A stretch of 64,000 nt of DNA from Halonotius roseus (lineage in GTDB: Archaea > Halobacteriota > Halobacteria > Halobacteriales > Haloferacaceae): NCBI RefSeq assembly GCF_006861655.1, contig NZ_SESI01000001.1, positions 632,328 through 696,327 of the forward strand. Direction: 5' to 3'. Positions 50,651 to 58,246 of this stretch are shown piece after piece. Under the pieces are notes generated by a model. It worked only from the letters and a program-made list of their open reading frames with translations, had not been told where the DNA came from and ran no database searches. The stretch's first letter is position 1; each line of letters opens with the position of its first letter. Made by a program: the position numbers and the translations under genes.

Positions 50651-52534
50651 ACAGTTTTGTTTAACAGTTGGGTTATTATATTTTTTGTATTGACCAACAG
50701 ATTTGTTCACACCATCTCCATCCACATGTGATGATTGTGCAGCTGAAGGTGCCGAATAATCGCTGTCTGTGTCAGATCTCTGTTGTATATCTGAAAATTT
50801 GCAGATCCGATCAAAATAATCTTTAGGTGGGATTCGAGGTGTCACAGAAATAATTGTGATCCCTAAATTAGAGATAGCCGAGAGGATCTCCTCTTCAAGT
50901 TTTTTATTAAGTTTGCTTGTTGCCTCATCAAGAAGTAATAAATCGGGATCTCGTAATAGTGCTCTTGCGAGCGCAACCCGTTGTCGTTGTCCGCCCGAAA
51001 GTCGCGCCCCTTCATCACCCAAAATAGTTTCATAGCCGTGTGGTAGTTTTGAGATAACTTCATCAAGACAGGTCAATTTACACACCCGCTCAATGTCAGA
51101 TTTAGAGACTTGACGGTTACCAATAGTGAGATTCGATTCTAGGGTCTCATGGAACATCGGTGGATCTTGACGAACAAATGCGATCCGTTTGTACCATTCG
51201 TTACTGCATAATTCGTTGAGCTGGCGGTCATTTATATAGATGACGCCAGATTCTGGTTCGTAAATCCCTGCAAGCAGGGACAAGAACGTCGATTTTCCGA
51301 CCCCCGAATCTCCCACAATTGCGACTGCTTCCCCGGCGGTTATGTCCAACGAAACCCTATCCAGCGTTCGATCCTGTTCATTAATAGCATATTTGTCTTG
51401 GTCGTAACTAAATGTCACGTCAGTAAACGAGATACGAGTAATTGTTTCGGGGGGGCTCGTCTGACCATGATCACCATCGGGTTCGTCATCCAGTTCATTA
51501 CCGTCTGCGGGAACACGATCCATGAACTGTTGAACCCAAACCAAATGAGGGAGGTCGTTCTGTATCTGATAGTATTTTAAATGGAGTGAACTCAGACTCG
51601 GGCCAATCTCTGCCATGACCACCAAATATAGAACAAGTAGACTCACCGGAAGCTCAAGAACAGTAAGACCCAAATAAAGCAGGACAAGTACAGATATAGC
51701 GACAGTTAATTCGTAAGTATATTTGATGGCATTCTGGTTTCTGCGGAGTAGAATACGAGAGTTGGTAAACCGATTAACACCTGCTTGGAATTCCGAGCGT
51801 AGTTCCGACTCGGAGCCAAACAGTCGTATTTCACGAAGGTTTTGTACAGTAGTCTGTGCAATTTCATGACGTTTTGCGTTGCCCTGTGCAACACGGTTAC
51901 CAAGTTCATATCCTGACTCAAGATGGAATACAAGTCCTGCCCCGACAAAGATCAAAAATGAAAATGAAACCACTGTCATTTTTGATGAAATAGAGAAAGC
52001 TATTACAAAATACACTAGTGTGAGCAAAAATATCTCAAAAAAGCTTGTGAACCGCTGGATAACACGGCCAGCGTAGTAGGTTTCAGTAATTATATCATTA
52101 AGAACCTGATCCGACTGGAAATTGTCGTACTCACTGGGATGAACCGCAAGTATCGTATCGAACATACGCTCCTGGAGATCCCGAATGTAATAGCTGCGTA
52201 GTGCCTGTTGAAGCCAACCGAAAATGAATGCCGCTGAGTATCGGAGCGTCAGTATGAGTATCGCGCCGAAAATAATATTACCAAGAGTAAACGGAATACC
52301 AAGAGAGTCATATAGGCTAGTGAACATATTAAGAGCGCCACCGGCGTCAGATATTTTTTCAGGTGACTGAATGTTCTCAATAATCGGAAAAAGAAAGCTG
52401 AGGCCGATGCCCTGCATGGTAGCTGACAGCACTCCAAGCACAATGATGAGCAGTGTGAACCGCGGATTAAACCGCATAACATCCAATATTGCCGCAGTCT
52501 TCCCCGAGACTGTTTCAAAGTCGGTCTGTTGCAT
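47198..52534 (-). CDS. ABC exporter joined in frame to a large exported protein
   Basis: One uninterrupted frame of 1778 codons holds two proteins. Residues 1-628 are an ABC exporter half-transporter: six transmembrane helices (about 30-320) and an ATPase with Walker A GDSGVGKST, signature LSGGQRQR and Walker B LLLLDEATS. The D-loop reads SKLN rather than SALD, and the expected H-loop histidine is missing (ISVTPRIPPKDY). Residues 629-1778 are a Tat-exported protein with its own promoter-like sequence (see 50673 and 50650). There is no stop codon between them, so read-through would yield a fusion that could not be exported by Tat normally. The region is AT-rich, and codons such as AGA, ATA and TTA are frequent, suggesting transfer. 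Confidence 0.75.
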   Translation of the reverse strand: MQQTDFETVSGKTAAILDVMRFNPRFTLLIIVLGVLSATMQGIGLSFLFPIIENIQSPEKISDAGGALNMFTSLYDSLGIPFTLGNIIFGAILILTLRYSAAFIFGWLQQALRSYYIRDLQERMFDTILAVHPSEYDNFQSDQVLNDIITETYYAGRVIQRFTSFFEIFLLTLVYFVIAFSISSKMTVVSFSFLIFVGAGLVFHLESGYELGNRVAQGNAKRHEIAQTTVQNLREIRLFGSESELRSEFQAGVNRFTNSRILLRRNQNAIKYTYELTVAISVLVLLYLGLTVLELPVSLLVLYLVVMAEIGPSLSSLHLKYYQIQNDLPHLVWVQQFMDRVPADGNELDDEPDGDHGQTSPPETITRISFTDVTFSYDQDKYAINEQDRTLDRVSLDITAGEAVAIVGDSGVGKSTFLSLLAGIYEPESGVIYINDRQLNELCSNEWYKRIAFVRQDPPMFHETLESNLTIGNRQVSKSDIERVCKLTCLDEVISKLPHGYETILGDEGARLSGGQRQRVALARALLRDPDLLLLDEATSKLNKKLEEEILSAISNLGITIISVTPRIPPKDYFDRICKFSDIQQRSDTDSDYSAPSAAQSSHVDGDGVNKSVGQYKKYNNPTVKQNCMSNEGNNKSDMNRRNVLKLVGSGAAVAGGFGQFSEVASAQEGQKLGEISFPSTGSAGVSNTFNGEFLMVVDGYTTNEIDIYEPSPQKDAVGTHIATKILPVDISGATWDHTRGRLWATEGRDGEFYLIDIGDQTESEEIDPSAVETRFTLSQQGWPADGLAYDGESDSIWWTYDGSNTVWQVDTDGTIENEIVPERTENGEDFIHHSGIAVGKEKDGRKTLYLGDNAEEVGENRNYIVRVFADNGENITTYADVPFRVEDIACDPVTYGDQEAIIVKDANNNKSTTFRVEDGTCPVASGSPDYTVLQEALDQFESAYKSLMEAHFRGQGAHEAVLYHEYGEAYANRLVDYWGYKTGVVSDEEVTDGTRELADASLEMIRDEVGFEYDDTDAEILYEFYDELFSKLEAATTLAERKQIAEEYYVGEYEGQNTALTFDDGKTIADGFSEDWELRTDIIDELTADGELTQDQIQRAATGLTERSERLRARGEEIVESMVAAAKELEHQFEDTQKEVQARTFETESAVETDEVDTEIEPASAILIGTALAAIVSFGAGYVVSKCGTAGAAAQMKGVEFETVDISVTPEDNAAHSAVMTGISLGQITQEIGAAISSEGNTQTEPESVFGAWVTGNFVAGAKAGAYDVGLTGAELFAQAGFAQFADAQIRNLSLPDIDNETQVDPLNSFVGGIKQFIDDLPVVGDWVSFGPPTNGKATGSIEIENTGSVPFRPTFEVDYRLRNDRDKFNSAYKVEIDGGDSVIGSNDGPKTYDITYQVPTDEGFLTGELDVSLGMSPESIVPTEDAVIPVSICELDYNAIEADTAKDQFTVQEEVMVETIAEDTISEGDVKSTEITPDPDLQSVTAELDYDGYTTDLLVSDTSGNRTGYDYQSGTEINEIPGATYSGRATDQGSNEWVTLQQTDETYTIETSAPALVAETDTSAETHDQETTDDSPYEEMTGPNTESTPTVSPTDALTSSFTITTENRPELAPKLSTTPTDFRLHADQDDQSITGTLVIQEVNGDQAAEDVSLTTTPLTHEDGNESILPDAVTFTSDGVTVADSQAIEITVALPDEPKPGNYNGTLSVESTNTDSISCAFRVVVETAYDITTYAGPEGKIGPQGLGNAARDYRNGKIDPQLLGDVARAFRTNERVM
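50673..50686 (-). promoter_or_regulatory. Internal TATA box before the second unit
   Basis: On the minus strand AAAAAATATAATAA lies 24-37 bases before the ATG at 50650. This spacing matches a leaderless archaeal promoter, inside the long open frame. It supports separate expression of the exported protein. Confidence 0.5.
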
Positions 52535-52693
52535 TCAATTATTTCTGTTCGGTTGTTTGAACAATTTTCGATATAAATGTTTTGCAGGATTTACACATGG
52601 TGTCTACTACAAGAGTGAAGCACCAGCATCTTCTACAGGTTTTCATTAGTACACGAAACAAAAAAGACTCTGAACAGCCTTTTACCGAGCGGT

Positions 52694-52990
52694 ATGATTC
52701 GTGCGTCTCAGAACTGGTTCCGTGGGTTTCAGGGCCAGCGGGTCGGTAATGTATGTAGTAAGGTTCGGATTCTGCTCATTTGCGATAACTTCTCGTCGCA
52801 CTTTCCGTATCTAATCGATCACGTGGTTGAATCGCTCGAAATTACTCGTGTTTCGTTACCGAGCTATTCACCTGATCTCAACCCAATCGAACCAACTTGG
52901 AACTGTGTTCACCGCGACCTCTCACCACGTGACGCTGATACCATCGAAACATTCCTTGGTTCTGATCGCTTGCGAAAGTTACGTCCGTGA
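52694..52990 (+). pseudogene. IS630-family transposase C-terminal fragment
   Basis: The frame encodes CDNFSSHFPYLID, then SLPSYSPDLNPIEPTWNCVH, the DDE-domain end typical of IS630/Tc1 transposases (DNxxxH, LPxYSPDLNPIE). The N-terminal half is missing: the 5' part (MIRASQNWFRGFQGQRVGN) is unlike the family. Upstream DNA to 52534 shows no remaining portion. It is a decayed fragment. Confidence 0.8.
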
Positions 52991-53104
52991 CTAGATTACA
53001 CAGAGATTTTAAACCGTGATACGAGAAATAACTAACGTGCATGAATATTTTTGTGGAACTCTCACGGTTTTTATCAACTCAGAACGCGACAGCGGTGAAA
53101 AATC

Positions 53105-53121
53105 AGAGCCTCGAAAGTGAG
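53105..53121. repeat. Copy of an insertion-sequence end
   Basis: AGAGCCTCGAAAGTGAG resembles the right end of the element at 54270-55284 (GGGTCTCGAAAGTG, 55271-55284). It sits just after the 3' end of the membrane/zinc-ribbon gene and near the IS630 fragment. It could be the scar of an excised or truncated relative. Confidence 0.4.
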
Positions 53122-53128
53122 TGGAATA

Positions 53129-53953
53129 TTAAATTTTATTGATATTTGATTTAAATAATTGAGCACCACATTCATTGCAAAGTACAACCGCGATTTGATA
53201 TGTCGAACAACACGATTCAATCGATTTAGTACGAAAATCAAGAGTTCCACTACAGCTGGGGCATGTTTCTGCGAAGAGTCGTAATCCGCTGAGTAATTGA
53301 CGCTGTTCGTTTGTTTCAAACCCAGACCAATTCGATATTCGATCCGAAAGAACCTGTACAGCACCAAGATCAGCAAAAAATGCAACTTTTGAGTCCCAAA
53401 GCCCAATAATTGTTCCATCTACACGTGCAACAAACATCTCATCGCGTTCACTATACTCAACGTTACCGTCTTCAACATTAAAAAAGTCAAGTAGTTGACT
53501 TTCACCACCAGATTTTTTCATTTTGTCGATTTCTGTTTGCCAATCATCACTGAAATCAGCTGTAATACAGAGATCAGTTCCATTGTTACATTCATCAAGT
53601 GCTCCAGCAGCTACAAGTATTGGTTCTGGGTTTGTTTTTGTTTCAGTCTCAGTAATCTTCTGCTCTTTATTAAATATCGTGAGTAGCCACGGCGGAAAGT
53701 ATCGTTTGGTAAGTTCAGGTGTGCCTGGCACAAGATACCCCCTGAGATAAATTGAAAGTAGTGATAATATAAGAACACACCCACCACACACAAAACTAAT
53801 AACAGGCTTGATAACAATATAACCAAAAATAACAACAATACTTGTCAAAAAGATAGAAATTATGATATTGACTATAGTACAGGGTAAACATCGATTTTTA
53901 CCAGTATACTTAGCTTGACGAAATCGACTGAGAGAGGGGAATTCTACTGACAT
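53129..53953 (-). CDS. Membrane protein with zinc-ribbon C-terminus
   Basis: From ATG 53953 (MSVEFPSLSRFRQAKYTG) the protein has 274 residues. It has a CxxC-like start (NRCLPC), two transmembrane helices (about 29-48 and 51-70), then YLRGYLVPGTPELTKRYFP and a soluble domain. The C-terminus is a zinc ribbon: CPSCSG and LCNECG around a CC pair. Related proteins occur in many haloarchaea, as I recall, without assigned function. It is AT-rich like its neighbours. Position near an exporter and a large exported protein makes an immunity or accessory role possible, but nothing in the sequence shows it. Confidence 0.65.
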   Translation of the reverse strand: MSVEFPSLSRFRQAKYTGKNRCLPCTIVNIIISIFLTSIVVIFGYIVIKPVISFVCGGCVLILSLLSIYLRGYLVPGTPELTKRYFPPWLLTIFNKEQKITETETKTNPEPILVAAGALDECNNGTDLCITADFSDDWQTEIDKMKKSGGESQLLDFFNVEDGNVEYSERDEMFVARVDGTIIGLWDSKVAFFADLGAVQVLSDRISNWSGFETNEQRQLLSGLRLFAETCPSCSGTLDFRTKSIESCCSTYQIAVVLCNECGAQLFKSNINKI

Positions 53954-53983
53954 GCCGTATCCTAATACAATCTGTTGTTTGAC

Positions 53984-54210
53984 TTCCTCCGCGTGGCGGA
54001 GGAATCCGACCATCGGATTCGGTTTTGTGGTTGCCTTCGAGGTTCCAGTCGCACTCAGAGGGGAACCGGCAGCATACCGTGGGAACTCTCGTTTATTTCC
54101 CTCGCTGTAGGGTTGTGGCCTAGTTAATAAGGCCCATCGGATCCCGTGTCATCGCCGTGGAACCACCGCCGACTTCCCGCCCCTCACGGTTTGGGGCCGG
54201 CATCTCACCA
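53984..54210 (-). mobile_element. Remnant of an IS200/IS605-type TnpB 3' end with twin hairpins
   Basis: Two perfect stem-loops lie side by side: TTCCTCCGC-GTG-GCGGAGGAA (53984-54004) and GAATCCGA-CCA-TCGGATTC (54002-54020). Upstream on the minus strand is a broken reading (MPAPNREGREVGGGSTAM, then stops, then FPSECDWNLEGNHKTESDG) resembling the tails of haloarchaeal TnpB proteins as I remember them. In IS605 elements this region forms the right end and the omega-RNA. The catalytic TnpB is absent. The rest of the spacer 53954-54269 is non-coding. Confidence 0.45.
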
Positions 54211-54269
54211 AATCCACAACATAACATAGTATACCGGGGCACAATAAAATGGTTGCGGTGGGAAATCTT

Positions 54270-55284
54270 CACTTTCGAGACTCAGATCCATCAGGAGCAT
54301 GATTTCCGTCACACAGTTCTACTGATCGGCTCTGGTGAATCGCTGGAAAGCGTCGATTTTGGCCGTCAGAACTAGTGGCACGAAGCGGGAAACCGCCGAT
54401 GATCCATGTCGAAGATTTCCCGCTTCACGAGCAAAGCGGTTCAATTAGCTAAAAATGCTGTCGGTGAGCGAGGCGAAGTCGCCGCCCCTGAAGGGGTGGC
54501 GGCTTCGCCGATTATGCCGTCGTATCGCCACTGTCTTCGAGTTTACTTGGAGAAGTCCTACCGAGAGACGTTGGATCTCTTGAGTGAGATGCCACATATT
54601 CTCGGGGAGATCGGCCTTGAACCGGCCGATCTCCCACATCACTCGACGCTAGTGAAGTGGTTTGACAGGATCAAGACAGCACTCTGACGAGTGCTGCTGC
54701 GCCTCTCGGTGCAGCTGCATGATCCGAGCGGACATGCTGCTATCGACGCGACGTTTTTCCACCGCGAAAATGCAAGCAAACACTACTGCCGTCGGACGAA
54801 TTACCGCGTCCAAACACTCAAAACGACCGCTCTTGTCGACACAAAAAGCCAGGCTATTCTTGACGTTCACTGTACGACCAAGAAACGCCACGACACACAG
54901 CTCGGCTGGCAGGTCGCCCGTCGCAACGTGGGCGACCTCGCCAGCCTCGTCGCCGACAAAGGCTATGACTGGATGGAATTACGCGAAAAACTCTGCGAAG
55001 AGAGCGTGAGGCCACTAATCAAACATCGTGAGTTCCGGCCCATCGATCCGCGCGTTGTGCGCGTGATCGATGGGCCTCGATACCGCCAACGAGCGATGTG
55101 TGAGACCGTTTTCTCGACGATCAAGCGCACGCTCGGCGACGCCGTGCGTGCGCGAACTTGGTATATTTCGTGAACTCGTCCTGATGTGTGTAGTTCACAA
55201 CAGTACAGTAGGTCAACATGGAGTTAGAAATTCACGGTCACGTCGAAAAAAGCAACAGCTGACAAACTCGGGTCTCGAAAGTGA
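54270..55284 (+). mobile_element. IS5-like insertion sequence, about 1015 bp, decayed
   Basis: CACTTTCGAGACTC (54270-54283) and GGGTCTCGAAAGTG (55271-55284) are inverted repeats matching at 13 of 14 positions, and bracket a transposase gene. The gene carries a nonsense codon and a frameshift, so the element is inactive. Confidence 0.75.
54406..55173 (+). pseudogene. IS5-like transposase interrupted by TGA and a 3' frameshift
   Basis: The first part (54406-54687, MSKISRFTSKAVQLAKNAVG to DRIKTAL) ends at a TGA. The same frame continues immediately with RVLLRLSVQLHDPSGHAAID, exactly where related transposases have Trp (W-RVLLRLSA). So a TGG to TGA change split the gene. DDE residues include Asp in AAIDATFFHREN, Asp in VADKGYDW and Glu in RQRAMCETVF. 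Near 55160 a small deletion shifts the final FRELVLMCVVHN out of frame. Both lesions make it nonfunctional. Confidence 0.85.
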
Positions 55285-55383
55285 GGTGCTCGCTGATCCT
55301 GTTCACCCAAATTCTGATCAAGTTGTGGGTAAGAAACAATTGTGAACAGCAGGACTCCCACAGTGTAATAGTTGGGTTGAGGC

Positions 55384-57900
55384 TTACATTACCTTCTCAT
55401 ACGTTCTGAAGGCAGCAGCCACGTCTCCAAGGAGTTGTGTCCCAATCTCACCATTACGGAAGTCGGCAGCAGCGTCACCGAGACCCTGTGGCCCGATACG
55501 ACCATTTGTTCCAGCATACGTCGCAACCGTGGTCTCAACGGTAATTTGGCTATCACCTTGAACAGTAACTGTCGTGTCATCTGTATCGGTGACAGTTCCA
55601 AACAGTTCGAGTGTTGATGAGCCAGTATCAGGAACGGTCACAACGTACTGTAGTGTCGCGCTGTCGGTTCCCTGCCACGAAGCGAATACCTCATCGTTCG
55701 ACTCGGACTCCTCAATGACAACTGCGGTGGGGTCATTAGTCGCTGAAAGCGCTGCGGCAGAAGGAATAATCGATTCTCTCACCCGTAAATCATCAATTGA
55801 ACGATCTGAATCGATCTCAACCGAGACTGTTGTTTGATCACCCGGTGAGACAGTAGCATCTGAAACAGTGCGCTCGGCAGTTATTGACGGCGAATCACGC
55901 ACTGTCAACTCCGCTGATCGACTATCGTTGTTACTCGCTACCGTAACGGTATATGTCTCGGGAGCCATCGATGCTGTTGGGACATCAAACGACACCGATT
56001 CAGTTTCACCCGCGCCGAGAGAGATAGATCGCCTCAATGGCTCAATTGAGGCTTCTCCGGTGATTGTCGCAACAAGTTCCTGTGTTCCAGCTACTCCCCC
56101 AGTGTTTTCAACACGCGCAGTTAGTTCACTCGACTCACCACTCGAAACAGTCGCTGGATTGAGATCGACCGCAGAGATATTAAAATTGGCAGGCTCCAAA
56201 ACGGTAACAGTCCCAGCAGGTTCGCCGTTGACGGTAATCACATAGTTCCCAGACGTATCAAATTCCGATACGAAGGAAAGCTGTTCTGTTTCCCCAGGGG
56301 CTACATCAACAGATTTAGCCTGCGTAAGAGTTCCATTAATTTGCAGCGAGGCAACAAAAGTCCCGGTAGCATCGCCTCTATTTATAACACTAATCTCCGT
56401 CACAACGGACTCACCCACGACAGCTGTGTCAGTATTAGTCATTGCTGAATCAAGTGTTAGATCCGCCTCAGCGGTGTCAGTGACAGTAGCCGTCGCGTGG
56501 TAGGCATCAATAATACCGCTCCCGTACTGGGTATCACGGTCAGTAGAAGACCCATCAGGCTTCCACGCTGAGTCGACTAATGCCGCCTCAATTTCTGTCG
56601 GTGTAAGTGACTCGTCTGTTGCAGACTGCATAAGCGCAACAGTCCCCGTGACATGTGGTGCGGCCATGCTTGTACCACTTATTTCCGCATACCTGCCTTC
56701 AGAGTAGGTGCTAACCACATTTTCACCCGGGGCGGTAACTGTTGGAACAATATATGTATCAGGCCACGATGCGGGTGCGTTTGTTCCCCATACATCCGCA
56801 GTGCTAATTTCTTCTCCACCAGAACCAGACCATACCGTCTTCGACTCGGTTGTCGCACCGACGTTAATTGTATTATAATAGTTCCCTGGAGAACTGGAAG
56901 TACCAGAACCATCGTTACCAACAGAAGCAATGACAACACTACCTGCAGCATTAGCAGTCTGAACTGGATCAATAAGGTTATGATAGTATCCATCTGCACC
57001 GAGGCTCAGTGAGATGATATCCGCCTCGTTGTCAATACTCCACTCTAATCCGTCTAATAGAGTCGCAAAATCGCCCTGTCCATCATCTGCAAATACTTTC
57101 CCATGAAAGAGCTCCGCTTCTGGAGCGACACCGTAGTATATACCTGTCGGAGTTTGTTCACCAACAATGGTTCCACTCACATGACTACCATGCCCATTAT
57201 CATCGTACGGTTCTGGTTGGTTCGTAACGAAGTCCTTCCAACCACCGGTAGCGGGTGTAAGGTCGGAGTGGTTCGTAGCATCTACCCCGGTATCGAGCAC
57301 TGCGATCCTAACCCCTTCACCTCTTGAACCAAATCGACGCCACGTACTCGTAGCATTGATTTGTTCAAGCCCATATGTATATGTATCAGTAGCGTCAGAA
57401 CTGATAGTAGCAGGCGACATAGTTGTCGTATAATTCGTTGATGATACCGATTGTGTATCACCAACCTCGATTTTGAAGTTCTTGTGAAGTCGTTTGACAC
57501 CAGTGATCGAACGAACATCCTCTAAATCAACAGCATTTGTATCCACCTCCAACAACACAGCGTTTGTCACCCAGAACCGATCTTTGATTGTTATGCCATC
57601 CGTTCGCTCTGCGTAATCAATAACTGGCTTCTGCGTGTGATTGGCATTGGTTTGTAGTGTGTCAATCGGAGTATCACTTTGTGCAATCTGCAGCCGCTCT
57701 GTTTCAGACAATCTTACAACAACTTCCACGTGGCCAGTAGCAGAGTGCAAAGCTGGATCGATTGGTGTAGACGAAGAATTATCAGTATCTACAACTGCTG
57801 TCGAAGAGGGTGCTGCTCCTACTGTTCCAATTGTGGTGATCAAAACTAAGACTATCGAAAAGAATAATACGCCGCTAATAAGTCTGCGCCGACAAATCAT
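55384..57900 (-). CDS. Subtilisin-like serine protease with CARDB domains and shared C-terminal module
   Basis: From ATG 57900 (MICRRRLISGVLFF) the protein has 838 residues: a Sec-type signal to about residue 30, a propeptide-like region, then an S8 peptidase domain. Catalytic residues are Asp in AVLDTGVDATNHSD, His in DNGHGSHVSGT, Asn in ASVGNDGSG and Ser in SGTSMAAPHVTG. Two CARDB/Ig-like domains (TDTAEADLTLDSAMTNTD onward, NFNISAVDLNPATVSSG onward) follow. The last 47 residues are the shared module (IGPQGLGDAAADFR, LGDVAAAFR). It is a secreted or surface-held halolysin-like protease. A TATA box lies about 30 bases upstream. Confidence 0.88.
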   Translation of the reverse strand: MICRRRLISGVLFFSIVLVLITTIGTVGAAPSSTAVVDTDNSSSTPIDPALHSATGHVEVVVRLSETERLQIAQSDTPIDTLQTNANHTQKPVIDYAERTDGITIKDRFWVTNAVLLEVDTNAVDLEDVRSITGVKRLHKNFKIEVGDTQSVSSTNYTTTMSPATISSDATDTYTYGLEQINATSTWRRFGSRGEGVRIAVLDTGVDATNHSDLTPATGGWKDFVTNQPEPYDDNGHGSHVSGTIVGEQTPTGIYYGVAPEAELFHGKVFADDGQGDFATLLDGLEWSIDNEADIISLSLGADGYYHNLIDPVQTANAAGSVVIASVGNDGSGTSSSPGNYYNTINVGATTESKTVWSGSGGEEISTADVWGTNAPASWPDTYIVPTVTAPGENVVSTYSEGRYAEISGTSMAAPHVTGTVALMQSATDESLTPTEIEAALVDSAWKPDGSSTDRDTQYGSGIIDAYHATATVTDTAEADLTLDSAMTNTDTAVVGESVVTEISVINRGDATGTFVASLQINGTLTQAKSVDVAPGETEQLSFVSEFDTSGNYVITVNGEPAGTVTVLEPANFNISAVDLNPATVSSGESSELTARVENTGGVAGTQELVATITGEASIEPLRRSISLGAGETESVSFDVPTASMAPETYTVTVASNNDSRSAELTVRDSPSITAERTVSDATVSPGDQTTVSVEIDSDRSIDDLRVRESIIPSAAALSATNDPTAVVIEESESNDEVFASWQGTDSATLQYVVTVPDTGSSTLELFGTVTDTDDTTVTVQGDSQITVETTVATYAGTNGRIGPQGLGDAAADFRNGEIGTQLLGDVAAAFRTYEKVM

Positions 57901-57925
57901 TCGCTCATTGATCTTAGTATGTGAC

Positions 57926-57939
57926 GATATAAATATATT
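57926..57939 (-). promoter_or_regulatory. TATA box of the subtilisin-like protease gene
   Basis: On the minus strand AATATATTTATATC lies 26-39 bases before the ATG at 57900, matching a leaderless haloarchaeal promoter. It supports this start over the open frame that continues to 57990. Confidence 0.5.
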
Positions 57940-58246
57940 GTGTAATACTTGTAATAAAGTGAGCAACTCTCGTGTGTATCTTGTTACCACATGCAGGACA
58001 AGCCAATATATCTATTGATCGACTCCGCTGATAGTTTATTCTAACCAATAGACAATTAAAATAAACACAAGACAACTAACGGTGTGTTTCACAAACAATT
58101 TATCTAAATCAATACAAAGCAAAATAGATGCGCATCAAAACTATGTTGTTAGGGAACCCATTTTTTATCAATAAAAGATCCGATCAACGACTACAGACGT
58201 ATGACAACAGCTGGCTGTCAGCCAACTCAATTTCATCAATCAAATA

